Part shown: positions 9,773 to 22,130 of the stretch, piece after piece
Layout of the letters: the number at the start of each line of letters is the position of its first letter
Position numbering within the stretch: position 1 is the first letter of the stretch
Assembly: GCF_963678635.1 (NCBI RefSeq)
Contig: NC_087064.1
Span: forward strand, 47,849,346 to 47,909,345
Origin: Symsagittifera roscoffensis
Lineage: Eukaryota > Xenacoelomorpha > Acoela > Convolutidae
DNA: 60,000 nucleotides
Direction: 5' to 3'
Notes under the pieces: generated by a model
The model's database searches: none
Told to the model about the DNA's origin: nothing
The model's input: only the letters and a program-made list of their open reading frames with translations
Program-made: the position numbers and the translations under genes

Positions 9773-10503
9773 CTGTAGAAATAAGGAGTGTTAGAGTGTT
9801 TGCGCCAGTGACATTTCTCGGAACAATTCTTGCAGTGGCGAGACTCCGCGGGCTCGTTTGAATCCATCGCTACACACTGATGTTTATCCTCGTCATTTTC
9901 AAACGAGCAGTTATCGTGACAAGTTTGCGAGCAGTGCAAACACACGGTCACAAACAAACCTTGAGGCTTGTTTACTTTCTCCTTTTTCTGAACTACCACG
10001 TTGTATTCTAGATTTTGCAAAGTGTTTATGTCGTCCTTCATAGCTGCAAGTTGCTCTTTTTCCCGGTTCAAGTTAGCAGAGTCGTAGAGTAGTTTTTGAA
10101 TAGCCTCTTCGAGTGATAAAATTGCGTTTTCAATCTCCTTAGGGTCCATTTTCCATTCATTCTCAACCAACCTAACCGCTGGTTTTCCTGATTTGGATAT
10201 ATAGTCGACAAAAGCCTCGTAGTTCGTAAATGACAACTCCCACATTGCACGAGAAGTTTCGTTTTGTGTGAAAAGGCAGCTATTTTCAAGTGAAATTTGG
10301 CGTTCAAATTCGAGCCCCGAAATGCTGCTCTCTCTGTGCAGTCCAAATGTCGAAATGAGAAATATGTTCCCAATTGCGTTGCGCTCGAACAGTGACGTAA
10401 CTTGTTTCATCACAGACATGTCGTAACTCGGAATTTCGGCTTTGTTGCCAGGTTGCACGATGCATACTGCATCAATTTTTTCGTACTGGTACTGCTTTAG
10501 AAA
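9773..10503 (-). CDS. Host P-loop GTPase-like gene, large exon with Cys-rich module
   Basis: The acceptor is catcttttttttag and the donor ACAG|gtaatt (first intron base 9772). The exon starts in phase 0 with FLKQYQYEKIDAVCIVQP and continues into SLFERNAIGNIFLISTFG, the late strand and helix of a GTPase-type P-loop domain. A long helical segment follows (EIENAILSLEEAIQKLL). Then comes a cysteine module: C-x2-C-x3-CH-x2-C, later C-x2-C-x3-CHW-x3-H. Animal GTPase-like proteins of unknown function with this pattern are known to me as a family, sometimes compared with AIG1/GIMAP. No stops, so probably a live gene. Confidence 0.7.
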
Positions 10504-10943
10504 CTAAAAAAAAGATGTCAGTGATCAATGAAATGCAGGTGACCAAAAATAAACAGTGACAGGTCATAAGAACGTGCAATTTCAAACACCAAATAAACGA
10601 AAGTTTTTTCAGTATTTTTTTACTTCCTGAAATTTCGAAACATGATGGGTGAATGGAGCTATCTACAAGAATGTAACCACATGAAAATTTAGGCTTCGAA
10701 TTTAAATACTTCCTTTTTGAAACAGGTTTTAAGATAAATATAATTGATTATAATTACCTATATTGAGCATTTGAAGGATTTATGACCAATTCTAATTGTA
10801 ATATTTTCCCAGAGACTGTAACTTCTTTCAAAAACTTCTCATTGATTACACTTCCTCCAAAAAGTCTATTAGAGTTTCATGCAGATCCTTTCATGTTAGT
10901 TTAAAAATTGCCGCGGACTGTAAATAATTTAATCAATAAACTA

Positions 10944-11675
10944 CAGTGCTGATTTAAATTATCCGGACAAAACGAACAAAACTTGAATTTTCAAACGCGC
11001 TTTTCTCAAATTGGGTTAAGATTAGACAAAAAGTGAAGAGGACAAAGGTTGCTTAGAATTTCACCAGAATTAATATGGTGCCATGTTTTCTCCGAAATTC
11101 TCAACAAAAATTTTACCCCAAAAATGGGTCATTTTGGCATTTTTTCAATTAATCAAGAAATACGCGGAAACTATTTTGTTAATTGATGAGAAAATTATAT
11201 CACAGGAAGCCTCTTACACAGCTCAACAGAGTATAAGAAGGGTTAAATCTCCAAAAACCAGTATAAAAGAAAAAAGTTCACTTGATAGTCAATAAATGTG
11301 ATTTTTACTATATAAAACCCAGAATCTCTGTTAAAAAATATTTTTTAAACAATTTGCGCAAATTTTTGGAGATTTAACCCTTCTAAAACTTTGTTGAGCT
11401 GCGTAAGAGGCTTCCTGTGATATAATTTTCTTATCAATTAACAAAGTAGTTTCAGCGTAATTTTTGATTAAATGAAAAAAGCCAAAATGACCCATTTTTG
11501 GGGTAAAATTTTTGTTGAGAATTTCGGAGAAAAAATAGCACCATATTAATTCTGGTGAAATTCTAAGCAACTTTTGTCCTCTTCACTTTTTGTCCAATCT
11601 CAACCCAATTTGAGAAAAACGCTTTTGAAAATTCAAGCTTTGTTCGTTTTGTCCGGATAATTTAAATCAGCACTG
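10944..11675. mobile_element. Tc1-like non-autonomous fold-back element
   Basis: Two inverted arms of about 313 bp (10944-11257 and 11364-11675) surround a 106-bp centre. The termini are CAGTGCTGATTTAAATTATC and its complement. TA dinucleotides at 10942-10943 and 11676-11677 are the expected Tc1/mariner target duplication. No transposase frame exists, so it needs a transposase from elsewhere. The arms differ by roughly 10 percent, showing age. Confidence 0.9.
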
Positions 11676-11677
11676 TA

Positions 11678-14600
11678 TAAAAACCTTTAACTAAATTAAT
11701 ATGCTCATGTTTTGGCTGAAAAAAAGGTTTGAAATAGTGGGCATACGGAACAAAGTTTGATGAAAATTAAAATTTTTTTGATTTGAACTGATTTGAAAAC
11801 CATTAAAATGATTTTTCAAAGTTATACATAAGCCAAAGTTCATGAAAAGCAGGTCGCAATTTATAAGCCAGGACGCAGACCAAAATGGGCTCATTATATA
11901 TATAACCAACTCGATATATATATATCGCAAAACCGGCTAAAAGTAATCGAACATAAAGGTTATTAAAAAGATATTAATTGAGTTTGTAAAAATCGATTAA
12001 CCATTGATAACCAAAATTTTTTTCTCAATTTTAGGAAAACAATATAATAAAATAAAGTACAATAAACACAGATGCAAAGCAGAGCTTCGCACCACTTTCA
12101 TTGCAACAAATTTTTAAAGAAGAACATAAGAAGTCCAAAATTACATTAAACAAGTTAGGAAAACATTAAAAAAAAATTGGGTCTATCAAAATTTTAATTT
12201 CCTCAATATGTCTCGATGGAAAATAATTTCAGTCAACTCAGTAACTTGAATATTAAATTAGCAACGGAGCAAATGTTACAAAGGGGCAACAAAGTCGACA
12301 AACTTTAAGCAGACACAAGTTGAAGCAAAAAATAAGACTATATGAAAAAGTTTTAAGCCCCCTACATGTAAATATAATGAACAACACTTCCATGTGCAAC
12401 TACCTTTAAAGTAACTTACACCACAAGAAAAAACAGTTATGTAGCAACTGAGCCAATAATCTTTGAGCAGACACCAGTTGCGACGAAAAAAAATTGATTA
12501 TATGAAAAGAAAATCGAATCTTTAAAATTCCCCCTGATACTAAAATAAACTACACTAACACTTGAATGAAAGATGCTGCTTACAGCACAAGCGAAAACCG
12601 TGATGAGGGCAAATTAGTGGAGTAAACTTGAGCAGACGCTTGAAAGTCCGACAATTCAATTTTAACCAATTTTTTTTTTTCAATTGCATCCACCGAGACT
12701 CGAACCCAAGAATGTTGGCTGCAATGTTGGCTCCTAGGCTGACTGGAAAGGATTCAAAATTTAGGGTATAAAATTAAAGAAAAGATTGGTACCGTTGTTA
12801 GGGTTCAAAATTAGAAAAAAGATTGGTACAAAGAGCCGAGTAAAAAGAAAAGAAACTGTCATAAAAAATTCTGAGCTGTAATAAATTAATTTTTCTATGA
12901 AATGAATAAAATCATAACAATATGTTTTAAACTCGAAAATACGCAACATAATGTGAATAATCTGGAAAAACATTAGCTGAAATCATTCAATTGAAAAAAA
13001 ACTTTAAAAAAATTCCCAAATTACAGAACTTTCAACACAATAAAAACTCTTAAAATCAATAAAAAATCTATGCTTTGCAAAAAAAGCCCAAAAAGCGTAC
13101 CAGATAAAACAAACTGCATTTGAAAAATGAAAAATGAGCCGACAGAAACTAGGACGAAATCCACGAATACGAAAACATTTTTTTTCAAGAATTTTAATTC
13201 AAAAAGCTATTACCTGAAATGAATTCACTTAAATACTACCTAAAAGATGTTATTCATTTCATTTTTGATAAAATTGAGCAGGTCACAGTCTGCATGTCAG
13301 CAGTGGTCAAATTCAAAGTTACCGCACTTATTAAAACAGACCATTTTGTGAACAAAGCTGACAGCGGGAAAAATCTAGTACCCGATTGCAATACCCTTGC
13401 TTATCGCTAGGGTAAGTACTAGCGCTGGAAACTGGATGGGAGTAGCTACATCGAAAACAGCATAAGCCTTTTACTCAAATTCAAGTTTCTTGCAAAACAA
13501 GTCACACGCTCTCGCTCATATAGTAACTATATCAATTATATTGGGTTTTCATTGATAGTTTCTATGAAGTTCAAACATTTTCGATTATACTTGATTAAAA
13601 ATTTCAATCTTACTTTTTGTCATGCCAAAAAATTCATTTAAATCGATTATAGCCAAATAATTTTTTCTCGAAATTTAATTTGAAGCTTTCAAACACACTG
13701 CAGTGTTTTAAAAACTTGACAGCTGCTTTCAGCTTATCGCACATTTCATCAGATGAAGGGAGATTTTCTTCGGATTAGAAAATGATTACAGTGATTTAAT
13801 TTTTTTTTTTTAAAACTTTTTTCAGTTTTTCAAGTTTTACTTATTTTTCCGGGATGACCGAAAATGCAAGTCATACAAAAATCATATAAGCAAAAAAGAT
13901 AATCATACAATTTTTATACAATTTCATAAGTACAGAAAATGCATGAATGGTCTATCGTTAGTGACTTTTCGTAAATGGAAATTGTATGACTAGCATTTTG
14001 CCATAAATCAAAAAACTTGATTTTTTAAAAAAATTTAATGTCTCAAAACTTTTGGTGATTTTCGTATCCGAACACAAGTTACAAAATCCTTGTGTTCAGC
14101 TACTCAAAATTAGATTCGCCACAGGTTTGAGCGTCTTGCAATTTTAATGCTTTGAAAACGACCTGAATTGTCTTGGCTTTGTTTTACATAAATGATATAA
14201 TGAAAATATCAGAAATCTAAATGTTGGCAAAAATTTTAAAAGATGGTTTTTTAAAATCGAGTTTTCATTGATCGTGCAATGATTAAGGCATAGAAAAACA
14301 AGCCATACAAAACAAATAGGCATCATATTCGTTTTTGAAAAAAGTTATTAGGAGAAACGGAAAACTCAACTTTTATGTATTCATCCATACGGTATGCTTA
14401 GAAAGACAAATTTAATTTAAGCATGCAACTTTTTTTGGAAAAATTTTTGAAAAAAAACGTACAAAATTTTAGGCAATTTCTAAATTACTTAGAAAAAAAC
14501 TTGCTGTCGCCATCAAAAAAACGATAGTCGATGAATTTCTCTGTATGGAAATTGAAAGATAAGCATTAAAAAAAAAAACGTTTTTTTTTCTTTTTATGAC

Positions 14601-15084
14601 AATACACCGACTTATATGCCAAAACAAGAAAAAACTTGTTTTTCAATAAAAAGTTGGAATCCAAAAAATATAAACTTTTTTGTTGTTTACGAAGGTTTTA
14701 GGCAGTTAAAACTACTCTCTGACAAACTGCAACTGAGTGGCCAAACGACCCTTTCATAAGAACTTTCTGCTTTTTTTATCTGGCTACATCCTTTCACAAA
14801 AATTTCCCTTTAACACACACAATTTTTCAGGAGTTTTTACAGATAAGATCCCAAAAACATGATTTTTTTATTTCATCGATTGAAAACTTAAAATTGCAGT
14901 TTCTCTTTGTAAAATTGACAACAATCAATAATTATATTCATTAAACTTAAAATAATATTCAAAATAACAATTAACCTTATTTGATTATTGAATACTTGAG
15001 AAAAATGAAATGGTAAAAAATCGTTCTTCAAATATGGCTCTGATTGCACTCTAGAAAAATCTAATGAATCTAACTCACCAGTGG
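11678..15084. other. Intron interior without recognisable genes
   Basis: AT-rich, with a short (TA)n-like stretch near 11895-11930 and poly-A/T runs. Several blocks (for example the tttttgaaaaaa-rich part at 14.4-14.9 kb) look repeat-like but cannot be classified. No open frame with family resemblance was found. Confidence 0.5.
12675..12735 (-). repeat. tRNA-like (SINE-type) fragment
   Basis: On the minus strand TTGGGTTCGAGTCTCGGTGG is a good B-box/T-arm. Upstream AGTCAGCCTAGGAGCC loosely resembles an A-box. There is no matching acceptor stem, so this is a tRNA pseudogene or SINE head. Confidence 0.4.
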
Positions 15085-15145
15085 ATTAAGGGGGGCTGGT
15101 TGGCGGACGCCCCTTTCTCCTCATGGGTTCGAACCCCTGGCGACC
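15085..15145 (+). repeat. tRNA-like (SINE-type) fragment
   Basis: GGCTGGTTGGCGGACGCCCC followed by ATGGGTTCGAACCCCTGG: the second part is a clear B-box with a self-complementary T-arm. It is GC-rich against an AT-rich intron. A complete tRNA fold is not evident. Confidence 0.4.
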
Positions 15146-15637
15146 CAAAGGGTCCCTCTTTGTACTTTTTCAGATATCCAATTTTGGCTGACGGACCCAA
15201 AAATTAATATTAAGGCTCCTTCGGCGCCAACATATGCTAATTTTGAGGGGGAAGCGCGCGCCGAAGAAACTAAAATTTTTTTCCAAAAAGCAGCGCAGAA
15301 AATTTGGTCAAATTGGGTCTTTATAATGATTTTGAGAGCTCGAAAAACAGTTTGGTCAACCCAAAAAAAAGTTTGATAAAATTTTGACATTTAAAAAAAA
15401 TCTGCTATCCCCCTGAGAAAATCTTAGATCTGCCCCTGATCTAACTCGTCTGCAAACATCTGATTATATCATTTTTTCAATAAAATTTCAAATGTGCTTT
15501 ATGTTGTGCGGCCCAAAATTATCAAATGGTTAATTTCCACCAATCAGATACAAGCATTGTTTTTCAAATCTCAAAACTTGTAGCAAAAAAAGGTCCTGGG
15601 TCGTTTAACAGAAAAGACCCCTTTTCAGGCAGCTAAC

Positions 15638-15830
15638 CGTTATCAAGTCATTTCCCAGAGACTGATGCGTGATTGGAGGAGTGTCGATTATGGTGTAGGG
15701 ATGGCCCTCTTCTGTGACGTATGTGTTTGCCGAAATCCATGAAGTATCACAGTTGCCAGCATTTTTGGCTCCAGGGTACATGGAATGTTGGTTTTGGGTC
15801 TTCACTTCAAATCTGTAGTAGTCAGTGTAC
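15638..15830 (-). CDS. Host P-loop GTPase-like gene, exon with G3 (Walker B) region
   Basis: The acceptor is gttttttatcag and the donor ACG|gttagc. The exon encodes YTDYYRFEVKTQNQHS, a Thr/Ser-rich switch-like part (NTYVTEEGHPY) and YTIIDTPP, the G3 motif (normally DTPG) of a GTPase-type P-loop domain. It begins one base into a codon, so an upstream exon must supply two bases. That exon, which should carry the GxxxxGK(S/T) P-loop, was not found. It may lie beyond retroelement B or in the gap. The downstream junction to exon 9773-10503 is phase-consistent. Confidence 0.65.
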
Positions 15831-15979
15831 CTGATAAAAAAACATCATAGTAACATATGTCGATAGTGAAGCGCTTTAGGTTACGATTTACTTGGTTATA
15901 GTCATCCTGAATTATGATAATAACATTAAACAAGACTGCTCGTATCAGGGCAAAGCCCTGAATGTTCTGACTGCCCATT

Positions 15980-16980
15980 TGGAACAGGATCTAAACTGGA
16001 ATTTATTATTGGTTATTATTATGATATTTTATTATTACGATATAAAATATTGAATACTAACCAATCATACTCCATCAACTATCAACCCACTTATTTGTAA
16101 GTGCTAAAACTACTTGTAGTTTCAGCACCTTAGCAATTTGAATTAAACTTAGAATACAGTTGCTTTCTCCAGAAACACGGACTCTCATAAACCAGTATAC
16201 AGTAGATATATTGAGACTAGGAGATATAGGAGTAAGATTAAGATTGGTATTAGACTAAGAACTTGCACGAATCTATCCGGCCAAAAATAAGATAGCGTGA
16301 CGAAGAGACGATATACCTTATCTGAAGTTACTTTAAGAGTATTACGAAAGGGCCATAACTTATCTGTTACGACCAAAAGTCTCGAACAAGACCTTAACAA
16401 ACTTAGGTTAGGAAACATTAACCAAAACATTAAATTAATTAGACAATTTCAACATTACAAAAATGTTATATGACATAAATTTAGTAGAAATGTCTCTACG
16501 ACTCAATTAATCATCGCCATTTTTCCGAACGATACGAGAAATATCTGGTTTTGCAAGAAGAACTCGGACAAGGCACAATATACGATTAAAAAGAAGCCTA
16601 CCAATCAATTTCATGATCGTACGACGAAAACCAGAACAAACTTTTGTATTTAGAAAACTTCCAGCAGTAAGTTCAAATTTTCATTTACTGATTTAAAATT
16701 TTGAAGGAAATCATCAATAACTTTCATGGCGCTAAATTTAATGGTTATACAATAACGACTGATAAAAATAAAACTAGCGGTTCCCCTCCAACATCTGCAG
16801 TAATTTAAAAGATCTTGTTTAAAAACATTTATTGATAAAAAAAATACAAAAATTAGTTAGTATGAAGCATAATTATTAGTTTTAATAATTAAAATAAATC
16901 ATCCCTTCATCTCAGCTTCACCATCTAAAACATGACAGCGAATATCAAAATTAACATCATCCAAACTGAAACAATAACCC
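15980..16980 (+). repeat. Retroelement B, 5' LTR (approximate end)
   Basis: Shares its full course with the LTR at 5740, including the tatccggcc block, the atgtctctacgactcaat block and a TAATTTAAAAGAT..AATTAGTTAGTAT end region. The exact 3' end and primer-binding site could not be set because the 3' LTR falls into the gap. Confidence 0.65.
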
Positions 16981-17654
16981 TTTCTGAACTTAAACTTTCA
17001 ACTAAAAATTATCAAGTCCTATCCTTGTTTTCAATTAAATTAGTTTCATTAAAATATCACATCATATAGGCTTCCCATGGATTTTAAAATTAAAGTAAAT
17101 TCAAACTTTTAAATATCTGATCATCAAGGCTTATCCTTGGATCAAATAGACAATTTTGTTCTCCCCCTCCCAAAATTAATTAGTGTATGACGACCTCAAA
17201 CGTCGCTTCACTACCCAACCTTCATTGACGACCCAGGATCAATAGACATTTTTAAAAAGAACTTACCATTCTAATAAGGACGAACAGTGAAGAACTGCAG
17301 TTACTAATCCTTCACTTGATTCCCCCTCTTAAATGACCCATGCAAAAACACTTAAACTTAGTAAGTCATAAAATAAAATCTAACGAGATACTTGCGTTCT
17401 AATTATACCTGTGGATTGATTTACTATTCTCCAACCCTTGATCACAAATCACAACCCCGAAGTAAGATTAGGTAAGCCTATCTTAACTTAGAATTATTCA
17501 CGAGAAAGTAAAAATCATTCTTACGAATCGATATAAGCTTTTCTCTCCAACCCGACAATTGATGACCCAAGCTAAGCTAACCAAAAAAAACGTAAGAACT
17601 AACTATTTAAGAAACTAAAAATCACTAATCCTAATATTTCAATCATCATTCTAA
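16981..17654 (+). other. Retroelement B leader (between LTR and gag)
   Basis: Untranslated, AT-rich sequence. A block near 17165-17225 (ccccctcccaaaattaattagtgta, gacctcaaacgtcg) is conserved in retroelement C at 57290-57345 on the other strand, so it is a genuine part of the family. No gene. Confidence 0.55.
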
Positions 17655-19264
17655 ACCTTATGTCATGAGACAATTTAGGAAACAAATAAACAATTGTATT
17701 GCACAACTGTATAATCAATGACGAAAGATACGAGCTCGTAATCACACAAAACAGACAAACAATAGGATATATCACAACAAAAAAACAAACACTGAGAAAG
17801 AAAACTGTTAGCAAACAAAAACAAATTATTAGAAAACGATATTCAAAACGAAGAAACGCAGTCTCAGAATCAGAAACAAGCTCAATACAAGAACTTCACA
17901 TTCTAAAAGAATCAATAAATAAAAATCATCAAACTGACGATCAAAATTTTTTTTCTGACTCAGAAATCACATCAACAGCATCGATACATAGAAAACGCTG
18001 AATAAAAAAGTCGTACACAAACAAGCCAATACGTTTGTATAATTAGAATCAACCAATAAGATACATTGAAAATTACATATTAACAGTAATAAAACACAAA
18101 AAAGATTCAAAATGAACAAAACCCCGAAGAAAACCCCATACTCCCATTTTTAATACATCCACAAGCTGAAGCTCGATGACAAGTACAATTTTGTCAGAAT
18201 TTAATCGTAAAATTATTCGAAAAAGGAGATAGCCCATGTACAAAAGTATCTCGCGAAGTAAAATTAAAACTTCTTGACCACTATCTCAAAAGCAGTGTAA
18301 TATTACATCACGTGGCGGAATATACACAAAAGAAATCGGTTCACCAAACTCATTTCATGACGAATATTTAATTCAAATAGATGACGTAGATATTGAATTT
18401 TTAAAATTTTTTACAGAATACATAAATATACAACACCAAAACTCAATAAAAGCAAATTCGCTATTCAAAAACGATGTATCTTCACTAATTTTTGACTTTT
18501 TATCTATAGTAGAATCAAAAGAACCACAAGGTTATTCACCAACTCGAACATCTCTACATTCAACCGTAAGACAAGAAATCAATATATTAAATGCAATCCG
18601 TAAAAATTTGACTAGTATAACACAAAATGTTAAACACGATCTACGAAAAATCTCAGCATGGTTCATAATTGATTATTTTCCTCATAATATTGACTTCATA
18701 GCACTAGCAAGAAAAAGTTTTAGACCACAATATAACACAAAAAGTTAAATACGATTTACAAAAAATCTCAGCATGGTTTAATTGATTATTTTGCTCATAT
18801 TATTGACCTCATAAACATTTTTAGACAACAGAACACAGATGTCGAAACTATACTAGCAGAAGAGAGAGATTATTTTCGTGACCCTGAATAGTTTCACGAC
18901 TTTTTTTATTATTATACCAACAGATATATCAAGTCAAGCACTTATCACAATCTCTATTCACAAAGATAATGTTAAAGTATACCCACTTACAATTGACGCA
19001 AGACCTTTAAACTATAATACATTTTTTCCTGATAGAGCAGGAAAAAATAGTTTAAACTCCACTTTCATTGATCAAGGCAATTTGAATGGAACAAGAAATC
19101 TTACAAAACAAGATATTCAAACTCCATCACATTTCGTAAAAGAAGAAATAGTTGTAACAATAACAAAAAATGCACAACAAATTATTTCACCTATTCACCC
19201 AACCTTACAACTCCAAAATCAAAAAATCCAATATTACCACAAACAACCATACAATCTACGGTAA
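17655..19264 (+). pseudogene. gag N-terminal part (retroelement B)
   Basis: The frame 17699-18001 includes HNCIINDERYELVITQNRQT, matching HNCLINDEKYDLAITPHRQS in copy C (56593-56853, minus). It continues, with stops, to 18878-19264, where TDISSQALITISIHKDNVKV matches TDISSQAISTISENKDYVRV of C. The first part is basic and Ser-rich. I cannot assign a matrix or capsid fold to this section. Several stops and frame changes. Confidence 0.6.
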
Positions 19265-20112
19265 AATCCTCTGATGCTCCAAAAGTTTCACAAATGCGTT
19301 ACCAAACATTTCGACCAATAACAAAATCATCACAAAAACAAACAACATCGCATTGAAATATATTCGCAGAACGTAATTATAACTATGTACACAAATCAAA
19401 AGCACCAAAAACTTCTAACATGAGTACTCAGACTTATTCATATTCCCAAAGACACAATATACCACAACGAACTTCAAGCTCAGTATTTTTCAAGGATCAA
19501 CCACGATCTACACAAGATCAAACTGAATATTACACATTTTTTCAACAAAATAAAAATAACAGAAACAAACACTATAATACAAATCAATCCTCTTATTATA
19601 CAACTCATTATTCCCCATCAGAAGATGAGGAGTCGTATAATTAAAATAATCAACGATTCTTTACAAATTAATTACTTCAGTCTTACAACATTGATCAACC
19701 AGATAATTTTGAACCATATACACGAAATGAGCAGGCAAGACAACCAGGAAATAATCCAACGCCGTACAATAATTTTTTTCAATCACAAAACTCAGTCAAT
19801 GCACAATCTTACCAACCAACTCAAATGGATAGAGTACTTACAACAACATGAAAAAACAAAAAGTCAACTTACAAACCTTTCTCAAATACCAAATGCCGCA
19901 GCACCACTACAAATGACTATGAGTCTATACCTAATGGGTTGATCCTCAATATCATCAAACAAGCCACTAATAGTATTTTTTTGGATACAGATCCTGGACA
20001 CTCTGTAGAAGATTATTTAAACGCAAACACAACAAATTTAATTTTAAATATAGGACCATGAACCAGTAAATACGCCATTTCATCAAAATTGGATACATAG
20101 ATCACAGCCTTA
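19265..20112 (+). pseudogene. gag middle part, Gln/Asn-rich (retroelement B)
   Basis: Frames at 19420-19644 and 19625-19942 encode a Gln, Asn, Ser and Tyr-rich low-complexity linker (for example FFQQNKNNRNKHYN). It leads into the capsid-like part. Copy C lacks this section. No function can be assigned beyond a flexible gag linker. Confidence 0.5.
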
Positions 20113-20565
20113 ATGCAGACCACACTTGATGGTGCAGCCCAAAAGTGGTTTTCAGTTCTACCAATATATATCAAATCAGATTGGAAAAGATTCACACAAG
20201 AATTTTTTCAAAAATGTTTGATTCTGAAAGAAACAAACAACATCGAAGAGTTTTATGCAACGAAAGTCGAATCAATAAAACAACTTGCAGTAAGAAACGA
20301 AACACGAGTCCTAAAAAGATGTATGCAAGATTATAAAAATACAAAGAAGTTAGAAAGCTTAATGATGACTCTAACACCTCAATTACGACAAGAAGCAAAA
20401 AAAGAGAGCATCACATCATTTCTCAACCCGAGAAGCAGATTTAGACTTTCGAAATCTAGTAGAAAAAGCACAAATCACAATAAAATTGGAAGAAACATAA
20501 AATCTAAAGCTACAATATGTAAACAACATCCAAGTCACTACTTCACAAATGAACAATATTCATGA
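20113..20565 (+). pseudogene. gag capsid-like domain (retroelement B)
   Basis: An open frame of 150 codons with the typical retrotransposon gag helix pattern: LDGAAQKWFSVLP, then SDWKRFTQEFFQKC, and further helices ending LTPQLRQEAKK. This is the LxGxAxxWxxxLP signature of the gypsy/copia gag capsid N-terminal region, which builds the particle shell. The frame is open, while flanking parts are broken. Confidence 0.7.
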
Positions 20566-21530
20566 CTCCGATACAGAGCTATCTGAGAAATTCACTGAAA
20601 TCTTGAACATCTACGAGAAAAAGCGTAATTTTAACGGTAAACCATCATTCAAAAAATGATGCATTTATTGCCGACAATACTGACACGGCATTGCTGAATG
20701 TAGACAAAATCAAAATTATAATCAAAATAAAACACAAAAGCACAGAGAACCAAAAAAAATTGATCAATACATGAAAAAAGATCAAAGTCTACCAAACAAA
20801 AATATCCATAGTAGTAATAGTTGAGGGAAACCACTTCCAAATAACTCTAATTACTCTAGACAACAATCACTTTATAGATCTAACTATCGAAGACGATCTC
20901 CAGATCAAAGAAATTACCGAAACTTTTCACAAAAAAGATACAGTCGATCAAACAGTCGAAAAAATCAGTATCGAAATAATTATTCGCGATCAAATTCAAA
21001 CAGAACCAACTGTTCGTTTGATAAAAACCAGTTCTCATTCAAATTCTCGAAATAGATACTATGCAAATGATCGACCCAGAAACTCTCCATATAAAAGAAA
21101 TTTCAGAAGTTAGTTTTCCCCAACGATAGAATTAGAAATTGTTCTATGATAGAAACAATCAATATCAAAATAACAGATCACGAGATTTTTCAAACAATAG
21201 ATCAAACTATCAAAGATCAAAATATAGTAATCATCACAATAGGTCGCGCTATAATTCACAAAACAGAAAATTAATTTATCAAAACAGACAGAGAAATTTT
21301 TCCCAATCACCACATAGGAATAACACACAATATCAAAATTCACAACAACACTATAGAAGTAGAACACCTAAACATCAAAGACAAATAAATCAAATACAAT
21401 CCACTAAAGAGATTCAACCAGACCCCCGGTATTGATAATAGAGAAAGCACAGAATTGAAATTAGACCACATAAGTTGTGAAACCACAGACAGTCAAAGCG
21501 AAACAGACAACGCAATTTCATTTAACATGA
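20566..21530 (+). pseudogene. gag nucleocapsid with CCHC knuckle (retroelement B)
   Basis: At about 20659-20700 the frame reads CIYCRQY, a stop, then HGIAEC: a C-x2-C-x4-H-x4-C zinc knuckle interrupted by one stop. Downstream comes a long basic tract rich in Arg, Ser, Tyr, Asn and Gln (including RSRYNSQNRK and YQNRQRNFSQ in the frame 21139-21435), fit for RNA binding. The length of this tail is unusual. Copy C has lost the whole region. Confidence 0.65.
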
Positions 21531-21549
21531 TTCAAGTTGAAAATGACTA

Positions 21550-22130
21550 GGAACCAATTAATTACGAACAACCGATAGAATCGCCTTACTACCAGAATCA
21601 TGATTACTTTCCCCTAAATTACTTTGAAAGACCTATGAACAACAACAAAACAATAGATGACATAGTAGAGGAAATTACAGAAGAAAAACCTACAGATTTT
21701 TTAAGCACAAATCACATTTATCAAAAAGTATGAATGGAAACGCAATCACCTAAAGAAAAAAATTGGACATTCCCACTCCAATCAGAAAGCCCAAAAAGCA
21801 AAGATTTTCAAACACCAAACCTTGAAATTGATTTTCTAATAGATTTCGGATCGGAATCAAACAGCTTCAACATTCCCACTTGGAATGAAATAAAAGTTTT
21901 ACGTCCAAAATAATACCTTGTAAAACAACAAGTAGACTAGCAACAGCACAAGAATCAAGCTTAACAAACTGTGGAAAAATCCAACTCTTCGTTGTTCCCA
22001 CTCGAACAATGGAACAAAATAAACTATTAAGGAAACCTTTTAAACAAATTTTCCATATCACAGACATAAAATACAAAATCATCGGATCCCATTTTTTACC
22101 AAATATATCCCAAATTTAAATATATTAAAC
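21550..22130 (+). pseudogene. Retroviral-type aspartic protease region (retroelement B)
   Basis: At 21828-21860 the frame reads DFLIDFGSES, aligned with the family's LID-S/T-G-A active site. The middle Ser/Thr is replaced by Phe, so activity is lost. It is followed by IPTWNEIKVL, also present in copy C at about 55400-55440, where the site reads IDSGA before a stop. Other stops occur. The role would be gag-pol processing. Confidence 0.6.

Larger units (their letters stand above)
10504..15637 (-). other. Intron of host GTPase-like gene (5.1 kb)
   Basis: Both borders are phase 0 (donor ACG|gttagc at 15637, acceptor ttttttttag at 10504), and the joined reading makes sense: NDLIT then FLKQYQ. Inside are a Tc1-like fold-back element (10944-11675), tRNA-like fragments near 12675-12735 and 15085-15145, and otherwise AT-rich, low-complexity sequence from 11.7 to 15 kb with no gene I can support. 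Confidence 0.65.

Noticed and set aside
13219-13410. Plus-strand 63-codon frame followed by a gtaagt-like site, as a possible host exon
   Set aside because: It has no resemblance to any part of the GTPase-like protein, the neighbouring intron phases fit without it, and the composition is not distinctive.
18240-18780. Near-repeat of acacaaaatgttaaacacgat at 18620 and 18735 as a transposon joint
   Set aside because: A local direct duplication of about 90 bp in decayed gag, with no element signature.
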